Origin: JAWWPG01 sp963820035
GTDB taxonomy: Bacteria > Actinomycetota > Actinomycetes > Propionibacteriales > Nocardioidaceae
Direction of reading: 5' to 3'
Assembly: GCA_963820035.1 (NCBI GenBank)
Contig: CAWFYK010000004.1
Span: 558,001-622,000 of the forward strand
Length of the DNA stretch: 64,000 bases
The notes under the pieces are model-generated. The model saw only the letters and a list, made by a program, of their open reading frames with translations, did no database searches and was not told the DNA's origin. Each line of letters opens with the position of its first letter. The first letter of the stretch is position 1. The translations under genes and the position numbers were made by a program. This document shows positions 8,290 through 15,898 of the stretch, piece after piece.

Positions 8290-9792
8290 TCACGGGGAGT
8301 CCGCGTCGGACGCGTCGGAGACCGGCCACTCGTGCACCGGCAGGTTCTCGTGCATGTGCTGACAGTAGCGCCGAACGACCTCACGCAGTGCCGCCGGGCG
8401 GTCCCCCGGGTGGGTCATGCTCACCTCGTGGAGGACGGCCGTCTGCCAGGCGGCGCCGTTGCGCCCCGTCAGGCAGCGTTGCTCGATGATTCCGAGCAGT
8501 CGGTCACGCAGCGCACTGTCGACGCCCCAGGCGTCCAGCCCTTCGCTGGCACGCGGAAGCAGTCGGCGGATGACGAGCTCCGTCGCAGAGACCGTTCCGA
8601 CGCCTGGCCAGTAGACGTGGCAGTGGATGCCGTCGCGAGCTCCGGCGTGGAAGTTCTCCTCCGCTGCGCTGAACGACATCTGCGACCAGATCGGTCGCTC
8701 GTCCTGCGCGAGCGATCGCACGACCCCGAAATAGAAGGCGGCGTTGGCCATCATGTCGACCACGGTGGGTCCTGCAGGGAGCACCCGGTTCTCGACGCGC
8801 AGGTGAGGTACGTCGTCGACGACGTCGTAGACCGGACGGTTCCATCGGTAGATCGTCCCGTTGTGCAGCCGCAGCTCCGACAGGGCAGGCGTCTTCCCGG
8901 CATCGAGCATCGCCACCGGGTCCTCGTCGTCCGTGATCGGCAACAGCGCCGGGAAATACCTGACGTTCTCCTCGAACAGGTCGAAGATCGACGTGATCCA
9001 CCGCTCGCCGAACCAGACGCGCGGTCGGACACCCTGCGCTTTGAGCTCCTCACCCCGGGTGTCGGTCGCCTGCTCGAAGAGCGCGATCCGCGTCTCGGCC
9101 CACAGCTCCTTGCCGAAGAGGAACGGTGAGTTCGCGCCGATCGCGAGCTGGATTCCGGCGATCGCCTGCGACGCGTTCCAGTACGACGGGAACTCCTCCG
9201 GGCTCACCTGAAGATGCAGCTGCATGGAGGTGCAGGCCGCCTCAGGCAGGATCGAATCGGCTGTGAGCTCGAGGCGTTCGGCTCCTCGGATGTTGATCGT
9301 CAGGTCCTCGCCGCGGGCAGCGAAGATCTGGTCGTTGAGCAGCTGGTAGCGCGGGTTGGCCGAAAGAGTCTCGCGCCTCATGTGGCTCGTCTGCAGCGTC
9401 GGCAGGATCCCGACCATCACCATGTGCGCACCAACCTGCTTGGCCTTCACCTCCGCCGCGTTGAGGCTCTCGCGCACGTCTCGCTCGAACGCGGCGATGC
9501 CCTCACCGGCGATGCTTCGCGGCGCGACGTTGATCTCCAGGTTGAACTGGGCAAGCTCCGTGACGAAGTCCGGGTCTGCGATGGCCTCGAGCGCCTGGGC
9601 GTTCTTCATCGCCGGGTCGCACGTCTCGTCAACCAGGTTGAGCTCGACCTCGAGGCCGGTCATGGGCCGCTCGAAGTCGAACCGCGACTCGCGCAGCATC
9701 CGGGCGAACACGTCGAGGCAGGTGCGGACCTTGGCGCGGTGACGTGTGCGGTCCTCGCGGGTGAACTCCTTTCGCTCGACGTCTTTTCCCAT
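8290..9792 (-). CDS. Glutamate-cysteine ligase family (GCS2) protein
   Basis: This 500-residue protein belongs to the GCS2 carboxylate-amine ligase family. The active-site region near the N terminus (TGLEVELNLVD) and internal motifs QFNLEINVAP, ACTSMQLHLQVSPEEF and RVENRVLPAGPTVVDMMANAAF agree with ATP-grasp-like glutamate-cysteine ligases such as EgtA/YbdK types. The start at 9792 gives MGKDVERKEFTREDRTRHRAKV, the usual N terminus; the longer frame to 9984 is GC-rich shadow. No partner biosynthetic genes are adjacent, so whether it makes gamma-glutamylcysteine for ergothioneine or another gamma-glutamyl product is unknown. It is monocistronic between usp and the DUF4192 gene. Confidence 0.85.
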   Translation of the reverse strand: MGKDVERKEFTREDRTRHRAKVRTCLDVFARMLRESRFDFERPMTGLEVELNLVDETCDPAMKNAQALEAIADPDFVTELAQFNLEINVAPRSIAGEGIAAFERDVRESLNAAEVKAKQVGAHMVMVGILPTLQTSHMRRETLSANPRYQLLNDQIFAARGEDLTINIRGAERLELTADSILPEAACTSMQLHLQVSPEEFPSYWNASQAIAGIQLAIGANSPFLFGKELWAETRIALFEQATDTRGEELKAQGVRPRVWFGERWITSIFDLFEENVRYFPALLPITDDEDPVAMLDAGKTPALSELRLHNGTIYRWNRPVYDVVDDVPHLRVENRVLPAGPTVVDMMANAAFYFGVVRSLAQDERPIWSQMSFSAAEENFHAGARDGIHCHVYWPGVGTVSATELVIRRLLPRASEGLDAWGVDSALRDRLLGIIEQRCLTGRNGAAWQTAVLHEVSMTHPGDRPAALREVVRRYCQHMHENLPVHEWPVSDASDADSP

Positions 9793-9898
9793 CGGTGGCC
9801 CCTTCTCCGTAGCAGAGTCACGAGTGTGCCGGTCACCGGCAGGACGTGCTGACCCCAGCCTGCCGTGCGCGCGGTGCCGTCGCCACCGCAACGCCAGA

Positions 9899-10972
9899 TC
9901 AGCCGACGGTCCGGCCCCCGATGGTGGGCTCGTCGCCGTCCATCGGGTCGCTCGAGCCGTCCCAGGTCTTCGGGTTGACCGCACAGGTCAGCAAACCTTC
10001 GATGTGACGGGCCACCGAGTGCTGCGGTGCCACCTCGAAGACCCGGTCCAGGGCATGGGACGCGAACACACCCCTGCCGTCCAGCCACGCGGCGAACGCG
10101 GCGAGACACCCGATCGCCGGCAGCAGCTCGTCGTCCACGCATCGCAGGACGGCGCGCCAGAGCTCGAAGTGAGCGGCTGCACGGGACCGGTCGACCATCC
10201 CGACGACGGCGGTCATCGCGACGTCCGACTGAACCGCGAGCGCAAGCCAGGCGATGTCGGCCGGAGACTCTTCAGCTGGGTCGTCGAGGGCCCGCGAGAC
10301 ACGCTCCCGGAGGAGCTGCGGATCCGCGACGCCGGACGACACGGCTTGCCCTGCGCCGCGAAGCCGATCGACCTCGATCCGGATCGCGTCTCGCTGGTCG
10401 GCCGGCTCGGGAGCGAAAAGCGCTCGCAGGGCGTCGCGGTCGGGCTCGAAGGTGAGTCCGCTGAGAACTGCCTCTGCGGCGACCCGCGACGTCCCGACGT
10501 CATAGACCGCCCCGTCAGGGCTGCAACACATGGGGTTGCGGCACGTGTAGGACCACCAGCGCGTGCCGTCCGCCCGGAAGGCGTCCTCGATCGCGACTCC
10601 GCTCGCCACGAGGCCGCTGAGGACCCTCTGCACCACGGGGTCGGCACGCTGGTGCGAACGGCTGAACGCGGCGACGAGAACGCGGCTGACCGCGTGTTGC
10701 ACCGTGATCGCGACCACCTGCTCGGCCCGCAGCTCGGCGACAGCGGTATCGGTCCCGTCCGGGTCGGCGGCCAGGTCGATACGAAGGAGTGGGCCGAACC
10801 TCTTGCGTGGGCCCTCGAGGGCGACGACGACCAGACTCTCGACGGGCTGGAACCCGAAGAGGTAGGGGATCATCGCGATCACGTCGGGCGGTCCCCCCAG
10901 TTTGCTGACGGGACGGCCGGGACCCTGGCGGCCCGTGCGGGCTTTCTTGAGTGCTCTGTTCGATCGGGACAT
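9899..10972 (-). CDS. DUF4192 domain-containing protein
   Basis: This 357-residue protein matches DUF4192, a cytoplasmic family of unknown function that is widespread in actinobacteria. The N-terminal signature GGPPDVIAMIPYLFGFQPVESLVVVAL and the middle segment WWSYTCRNPMCCSPDGAVYDVGTS, with three closely placed Cys residues that may bind a metal, are characteristic. The ATG at 10972 was chosen; the frame continues upstream without homology. It is divergent from dinB, with 73 bp between the starts, so both promoters must share that gap. Confidence 0.88.
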   Translation of the reverse strand: MSRSNRALKKARTGRQGPGRPVSKLGGPPDVIAMIPYLFGFQPVESLVVVALEGPRKRFGPLLRIDLAADPDGTDTAVAELRAEQVVAITVQHAVSRVLVAAFSRSHQRADPVVQRVLSGLVASGVAIEDAFRADGTRWWSYTCRNPMCCSPDGAVYDVGTSRVAAEAVLSGLTFEPDRDALRALFAPEPADQRDAIRIEVDRLRGAGQAVSSGVADPQLLRERVSRALDDPAEESPADIAWLALAVQSDVAMTAVVGMVDRSRAAAHFELWRAVLRCVDDELLPAIGCLAAFAAWLDGRGVFASHALDRVFEVAPQHSVARHIEGLLTCAVNPKTWDGSSDPMDGDEPTIGGRTVG

Positions 10973-11045
10973 GTGTCCACCCTGACCCGGCGGCGGGCTC
11001 CGCCGCGCGCCCCATTGGCCGACCTGTGGACCGAAGTCGTTCATC

Positions 11046-12362
11046 ATGGAGGCTGTGCGGACGACCGCTTCGATCTTGCATCTCGACCTGGACGCGTTCT
11101 TCGCTTCCGTCGAGCAGCGAGACAAGCCGTCACTGCGCGGCAAACCCGTGATAGTCGGCGGGACCGGCCCTCGCGGCGTGGTCGCCACCGCGTCTTATGA
11201 GGCGAGGAAGTTCGGGGTCCGATCCGCCATGTCGACGGCCGAGGCACGCTCCCGCTGTCCCCACGGTGCCTTCCTCGGTGGGCGGTTCGATGCTTACCAG
11301 ACCACCAGCAAGCAGGTCTTGGCGGTACTCCGCGACTTCTCCCCCCTGGTGGAGCCGTTGTCCCTCGACGAGGCGTACGTCGACCTGGCGGCAGGTCCTG
11401 ACAGTGTCGACCTGAGCCATGACGGACTTGTGGATATCGCCCGCCGGATCAAGCTGGCTGTGCACGAGGCGACAGGAGGTCTGACGGCCTCCGTGGGCAT
11501 CGGAACGTCCAAGCTCATCGCCAAGATCGCGAGCGAGCTCGAAAAACCCGACGGTACCGTCGTCATACCGGCGGGTTCGGAGCAGGACCTGCTGAGGTCC
11601 ATGCACGTCACGGTCATCCCCGGAATCGGCCCCGCCACCGCTGCCCGGCTGCGGCAGGTGGGGGTCACCACGATCGAGCAGCTCGAGCAGCTCAGCGAGA
11701 CCGAGTTGATGCGCGTGCTCGGCCACGCCCATGGCGGGGGGCTGTATGCCTTGGCCAGAGGCATCGACGACCGGATCGTCGTCGCCGAGCGGGAGACGAA
11801 GTCGGTGTCGGTCGAAGACACCTTCGAGCACGACATCGTCGATCCCGTGCTGCTGGCGGCGATCGTCGACCGGCATGCCCGCCTGGTCTCGGAGCGGCTG
11901 GCCAAGGCTCGGCTCAGCGGCCGCACGGTGACCCTCAAGGTGCGACACCACGACTTCTCCACACGGACCCGGTCCTCGACGCTGGCCGGGCCGACCGACC
12001 GGCCAGCGGTGCTCAGCAGGATCGCTAGGGAGCTGCTCGCCGAGCTCGACACCTCAGGGGGCATCCGGCTGCTCGGGGTGGGTGTCTCGTCCCTGACCGA
12101 CTGGGTCCAGGACGACCTGTTCACCGAGCAGGACGACGCGGAGGACCAGCCGCTCGAGATGCCCACCGTCACCAAGACCGAGGGCGCCCGGCGAGGTAGC
12201 GGGTGGCGGCCAGGGATGGACGTCGTCCACGACGACCATGGCAGTGGCTGGGTGTGGGGCTCAGGACTGGGCCGGGTCACCGTGCGGTTCGAGACGGCCG
12301 AGACCGAACCCGGACCCGTCATCACCTTCCCCGCCGACGACCCTCGGCTGCACCGGCGCTAG
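11046..12362 (+). CDS. dinB: DNA polymerase IV (Y-family translesion polymerase)
   Basis: This Y-family polymerase of 438 residues performs translesion synthesis past damaged bases. The catalytic carboxylates are in LDLDAFFASVEQ (about residues 12-23) and SLDEAYVDL, and the thumb helix-hairpin-helix VIPGIGPATAARLRQVGVTTIEQL is present. The little-finger domain is followed by a C-terminal extension GMDVVHDDHGSGWVWGSGLGRVTVRF found on many actinobacterial DinB proteins. There is no beta-clamp motif I can assign with certainty, though VQDDLF (about residues 356-361) is a candidate. The stop codon TAG lies inside the CTAG that borders the insertion sequence at 12363, and the protein remains intact. 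Confidence 0.95.
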   Translation: MEAVRTTASILHLDLDAFFASVEQRDKPSLRGKPVIVGGTGPRGVVATASYEARKFGVRSAMSTAEARSRCPHGAFLGGRFDAYQTTSKQVLAVLRDFSPLVEPLSLDEAYVDLAAGPDSVDLSHDGLVDIARRIKLAVHEATGGLTASVGIGTSKLIAKIASELEKPDGTVVIPAGSEQDLLRSMHVTVIPGIGPATAARLRQVGVTTIEQLEQLSETELMRVLGHAHGGGLYALARGIDDRIVVAERETKSVSVEDTFEHDIVDPVLLAAIVDRHARLVSERLAKARLSGRTVTLKVRHHDFSTRTRSSTLAGPTDRPAVLSRIARELLAELDTSGGIRLLGVGVSSLTDWVQDDLFTEQDDAEDQPLEMPTVTKTEGARRGSGWRPGMDVVHDDHGSGWVWGSGLGRVTVRFETAETEPGPVITFPADDPRLHRR

Positions 12363-12377
12363 GAGACTGCTGAACAA
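12363..12377. repeat. Left terminal inverted repeat of the insertion sequence
   Basis: GAGACTGCTGAACAA; it pairs with 14175-14189 with a single mismatch at the fourth base. It lies downstream of the transposase stop. Confidence 0.8.
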
Positions 12378-12553
12378 GGCTTGTTTCGGGGGGTTGTCAG
12401 CTGATGCTCGCTCGGCTGGGGACTTGTCACGTGTCGTGGCGTGGTTGTGACTGCCTCGTTCGGTGTGCGCGAGGTGGCCGATGGTCGACCGCGTAGGGCG
12501 TCCTGGGGCCTGGCAGGCCCTCGGATGCTGGCTTGTGGTGGCTGCTGTTGGAC

Positions 12554-14134
12554 TCAGGCCAGGGCCCAGGCCCCGTGCTGTCGGATGAGGCCGAGGTTCA
12601 GCAGTCGGCGCAGGTTCAGGGCTGCGGTGCGGTTGTGGAGCCAGGCGTTGTTTTTGGTGACGCCGCGGTAGCGGACCTTGCGGTTCCCGCCGGCGACCAG
12701 CCAGGCGATCGAGCGCTCGACCATCGGCCGGTGTTGGCGGTAGGCGGCTTGCCAGGCAGGGTCTTTCGCGCGTTTGCGGTGGTCACGCAGCAGCCCATGG
12801 TGCTGGTGCAGGTTCAGCATCCGGCCGGACTTGGCGGTCGTGCACAGCGCCCGGAGCGGGCACTCTCGACAGCCTGCCCCGAAGGTCACTTTTCGGGTCT
12901 TGGTGATCGGGCGGGTCAAGCCGTTGGGGCAGGTCGCGGTCCCGGCTTGCTCATCGATGGTGAAGTCGTCCAGGGTGAACCCGCCCGGAACGGTCGCCTT
13001 GAGCGGTCCCGGCTTGACCAGGGGGACGTGCCCGGCTCCGATGATCGCCTCGAGTGCGTCACCGGTGCCGTAGGCGCTGTCACCCAGCACGTCGGCGACC
13101 TCGTCCTGGTCGAGCTCGGCCAGGGTGGTGTCGTGGTCGAGGAGCCGGATCCCGGTCGTGCCGTCCGCAGCCGCCACGCCTGATGCCTTGGTGAACTCAC
13201 ACCCGGTCGTGATCCCCGTCTCGGGCTCGACCGCGAGGTGAGCCTTGAACCCGTCCTGGCGGCGATGCACGGTCTTATGGGCGTGCCGCGCCTCGGGGTC
13301 CACGATGCTGATCACCCGGTCCGGGGCGACGCTGCGGGCGATCTGCCAGCGCCCGTCGGTGCCGTCGGACCCGGGCGCCGGCTCGACGTCTTGGCCCGCG
13401 ATCAGCGCCAGCAACGCGACCGCCTCGGCCGCAGGCCCGTCGAGACTCCAGGTGCTGAGGACCTCGAGCAGCGCGAGAGCGTCGCGGACCAACGCATCGA
13501 CCAAGACCGCGCGGGCTTCGCTGTCGTCCCAAGCGATCTGCGGCTTACCCGGATTGTCATAGTCGTGCGCACTGCACCTTTCGGTCACCACCTCAGCAGC
13601 ACCGGGGACCTCGCGACGGACCTTGCGGATCACCGCGATCAGCTGCGTCACGGTGTCTTGGGTCGCGACCGCATCATCAAGGATGGTCGAGTCCAGTGCC
13701 CGCCGGTTCCTGCCATTGAGGACCCCGGTCTCCGCGACCACCGCCTTCACCGCGTCGAAGATCCGGTTCGGCGCTGCGCTCGCCGCGAGGCGCTTGCGCC
13801 AATACGTCAACGTCGACGGGTCGAACCCGCCATGCCCGATCGGCAGACCACACGCGACCTTCCACCGCAGATCAGTCCGTAACGCGGCCATCGCTTCACG
13901 GTCCGACAGCCCATGCAACGCCTGCAAGACCAAGATCGACGCGGCAATGTCGACCGGTACCGAGGGACGACCACGACCCGAAGGGAACAGGTCCGCGAAC
14001 ATCGCCCCCGCGAACAGCACCCGGCGATGCTCGGCCAACAACCAGAACACGCTGCCCTCATCGACCAAATGACCAGCAACCGACTCGGCATCCAACAACT
14101 CACGCTCATCAAGCGGACGACCCTGCATACCCAA
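12554..14134 (-). CDS. IS1182-family transposase
   Basis: This full-length DDE transposase has 526 residues. The N-terminal DUF772-type domain includes FADLFPSGRGRPSVPVDIAASILVLQALHGLSDREAMAALRTDLRWK. The DDE core has candidate acidic residues in ALDSTILDD, ADVLGDSAYG and the C-terminal PMVERSIAWLV, and two Cys pairs near ATCPNGLT/CRECPLRALC may form a zinc-binding insert. No frameshift or stop interrupts it, so the element may be active. Its codon use is slightly plainer than its neighbours, as expected of a mobile gene. The ATG at 14134 sits 41 bp inside the right terminal repeat. Confidence 0.93.
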   Translation of the reverse strand: MGMQGRPLDERELLDAESVAGHLVDEGSVFWLLAEHRRVLFAGAMFADLFPSGRGRPSVPVDIAASILVLQALHGLSDREAMAALRTDLRWKVACGLPIGHGGFDPSTLTYWRKRLAASAAPNRIFDAVKAVVAETGVLNGRNRRALDSTILDDAVATQDTVTQLIAVIRKVRREVPGAAEVVTERCSAHDYDNPGKPQIAWDDSEARAVLVDALVRDALALLEVLSTWSLDGPAAEAVALLALIAGQDVEPAPGSDGTDGRWQIARSVAPDRVISIVDPEARHAHKTVHRRQDGFKAHLAVEPETGITTGCEFTKASGVAAADGTTGIRLLDHDTTLAELDQDEVADVLGDSAYGTGDALEAIIGAGHVPLVKPGPLKATVPGGFTLDDFTIDEQAGTATCPNGLTRPITKTRKVTFGAGCRECPLRALCTTAKSGRMLNLHQHHGLLRDHRKRAKDPAWQAAYRQHRPMVERSIAWLVAGGNRKVRYRGVTKNNAWLHNRTAALNLRRLLNLGLIRQHGAWALA

Positions 14135-14174
14135 TCATCTCGAACCCAAGGAACTCAGACCCGAACGACGCGCA

Positions 14175-14189
14175 TTGTTCAGCAGACTC
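14175..14189. repeat. Right terminal inverted repeat of the insertion sequence
   Basis: Reverse complement GAGTCTGCTGAACAA, matching 12363-12377 at 14 of 15 positions; it lies just upstream of the transposase start. The 180 bp that follow (14194-14370) hold no gene I can support. Confidence 0.8.
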
Positions 14190-14370
14190 CTAGAGCCTGA
14201 TCCGGTGTCCCGACGTGACCGCGCCACGTCGGACGTCGACCGGACCGGCAGCGATGCCGCGCCGAGTCCAGAAGCGCTCGCGCGCTGCCACGTCACTGCA
14301 CTTTTCACGTCGAGAACCCATGCGCGGTTCGGAGCCGGGCGACCAGCCATCCGACCCTGGCCCCCATGCC

Positions 14371-15054
14371 TCAGAGCCTTCGAGCATGGACCGTCGGACC
14401 TATCCCGTGGGAGGACGCGGTCTGTTCGGCCGGCTCCTCGCGCATCCGCTCGGCCACCGCGCGCTGGCTGGGATCGCCCGCGCCCAGGACATCAGCGACC
14501 GCCTCGAGATCCTTCCGAGGACGGTTCTGCGAGAGCTTCGACTTCGACTGGATGCGGTCGATCCTGACCTCGATGCCCACGATGGCGCGGACCTGTCCCG
14601 AGGTGAACGTCGCGGGCGCGTCATCGACCGACCATGGCGTCTGCTGCGCCGCCTCGTGCCGCTCAGTCAGCCGACGTACTAGATCCTCCGTCCAAGCTGC
14701 ATCGTCGTGGGTGACCAGGCGCCCATGGACGTGCACGACCTCGTAGTTCCAGGTCGGCACCACTCGACCGTGCTCCCGCTTGGACGGGTACCAACCCGGG
14801 CTGACATAGGCATCGGCACCACGCACGATGACCAGACACGGCGACCCGTCTGCCTCCCACTGCCGGTTGTTGCGCGCGAGGTGGCCATGCAGCGACGTTC
14901 CCTCGGCATTGAGCAGGAGCGGCAGAGGCGTGGCGTCGAGACCTTCCGGTCCAACGGTGACGAGGTCGGCGAGCACGCCCGCATCGAGGAACGAGCGGAG
15001 CAGCTCGTCGGTAGCGGCAAAGTGTGCGGGTACGTACACGGCACCACTCTCCAT
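14371..15054 (-). CDS. FMN-binding negative transcriptional regulator, PaiB-like
   Basis: This 227-residue protein matches the PaiB family. The N-terminal MESGAVYVPAHFAATD, the FMN-site region LHGHLARNNRQW, the motif AYVSPGWYPSKREHGRVVPTWNYEVVHVHGRL and the tail VGIEVRIDRIQSKSKLSQNRP are diagnostic. In Bacillus, PaiB represses sporulation and degradative enzyme genes, but in actinobacteria the role is unproved and the FMN-binding split barrel may be its main feature. The ATG at 15054 was chosen over an upstream in-frame start at 15108. It is divergent from the ArsR-like gene at 15180. Confidence 0.92.
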   Translation of the reverse strand: MESGAVYVPAHFAATDELLRSFLDAGVLADLVTVGPEGLDATPLPLLLNAEGTSLHGHLARNNRQWEADGSPCLVIVRGADAYVSPGWYPSKREHGRVVPTWNYEVVHVHGRLVTHDDAAWTEDLVRRLTERHEAAQQTPWSVDDAPATFTSGQVRAIVGIEVRIDRIQSKSKLSQNRPRKDLEAVADVLGAGDPSQRAVAERMREEPAEQTASSHGIGPTVHARRL

Positions 15055-15179
15055 CACCCGCCGCTCGGGCTTCAACCGGAATTGACCCTGCCTCGTGACA
15101 CCCTCCATCGCGAGAGCGAGAATGAAGCCGTCGCCCGCATGGCCTGACGGCGTCGATGTTGCGTGGTTGACTGACGTGG

Positions 15180-15815
15180 GTGACGACCACCAACATGCTC
15201 CGCGCCGTCGCGCACCCGCTCAGGCTGCAGATCCTGTCGCTTCTGACGGGCACCCAGTTAAGCGCGGCGGAAGTCGCCCGGGAGCTGGACACCAGCCAGG
15301 CCAACGCGTCGTACCACCTGCGGGTGCTCGCGTCGGCCGGTCTGCTCGTGCCCGCGGGCGAGGAGCGGATCCGGGGCGGCACAGCGAAGCGCTACCGGCA
15401 CCCGTGGGGCGGCGCTGACGGGCCGGAGTGGCCGGCTGCGTCCCTCCCGTCGGACCAGGTCGACCACCAGCTGTTGATCCAGGCCATCGCCCAGGAGATG
15501 GCACGCCGGAGCGCACTGCGGTCCCCCGGCAAGTTCCAGTTCACGGACGCCGAGCTGTGGGTGGCGCCGGACAGGTGGGAGCAGTGCACCGACCTCGTGG
15601 AACAGGCGTCCACCTTGCTGCACAGTGCCGCGAACCCGCCCCGAACCCCCGGCACCATTCGGGTGAACATGAGCGCCGCTCTTTTCCCCATGACACACCA
15701 GGGAGACCACGACGAGAGCTCTCCGCGTTCGGACCACTCGCCGATGAGCCCAGAAGACCTCGATGTCCGGCGTTCCGCGGCAGGTTCCGAGGGTGTTCGA
15801 TCCCCCACCACCTGA
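15180..15815 (+). CDS. ArsR-like winged-helix transcriptional regulator
   Basis: This 211-residue protein has an N-terminal winged helix-turn-helix (LRAVAHPLRLQILSLLTGTQLSAAEVARELDTSQANASYHLRVLASAGLLV), followed by an effector or dimer region of about 100 residues and a polar tail. No metal-binding CxC motif is seen, so it is not a classical metal sensor. It starts with a GTG at 15180. A paralogue with the same plan at 29321-30004 sits beside an MFS exporter; here no transporter is next to it, so the exporter may have been lost or lie elsewhere. The oligopeptidase gene follows 83 bp downstream. Confidence 0.85.
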   Translation: MTTTNMLRAVAHPLRLQILSLLTGTQLSAAEVARELDTSQANASYHLRVLASAGLLVPAGEERIRGGTAKRYRHPWGGADGPEWPAASLPSDQVDHQLLIQAIAQEMARRSALRSPGKFQFTDAELWVAPDRWEQCTDLVEQASTLLHSAANPPRTPGTIRVNMSAALFPMTHQGDHDESSPRSDHSPMSPEDLDVRRSAAGSEGVRSPTT

Positions 15816-15898
15816 CAGGCGCGCCCCGCGACGGACGGCGTCCTAACGACCGACAATCGCGTCGTGCCCGACCGTCGGCCGCAGGTAGGCTCACCGGC

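Larger units (their letters stand above)
12359..14193 (-). mobile_element. IS1182-like insertion sequence, complete
   Basis: The element spans 12363-14189 (1827 bp) with one transposase gene on the minus strand. Imperfect terminal inverted repeats of at least 15 bp (12363-12377 and 14175-14189, one mismatch, GAG[A/T]CTGCTGAACAA) bound it, and the tetranucleotide CTAG flanks both ends (12359-12362 and 14190-14193), consistent with a 4-bp target duplication. Because CTAG is palindromic, the exact boundary between duplication and terminal repeat is ambiguous. All parts are intact, implying recent arrival. The left CTAG contains the dinB stop codon. Confidence 0.85.

Noticed and set aside
15428..15898. 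Upstream extension of the oligopeptidase frame
   Set aside because: It overlaps the ArsR-like gene in a different frame; family similarity begins after the GTG at 15899.
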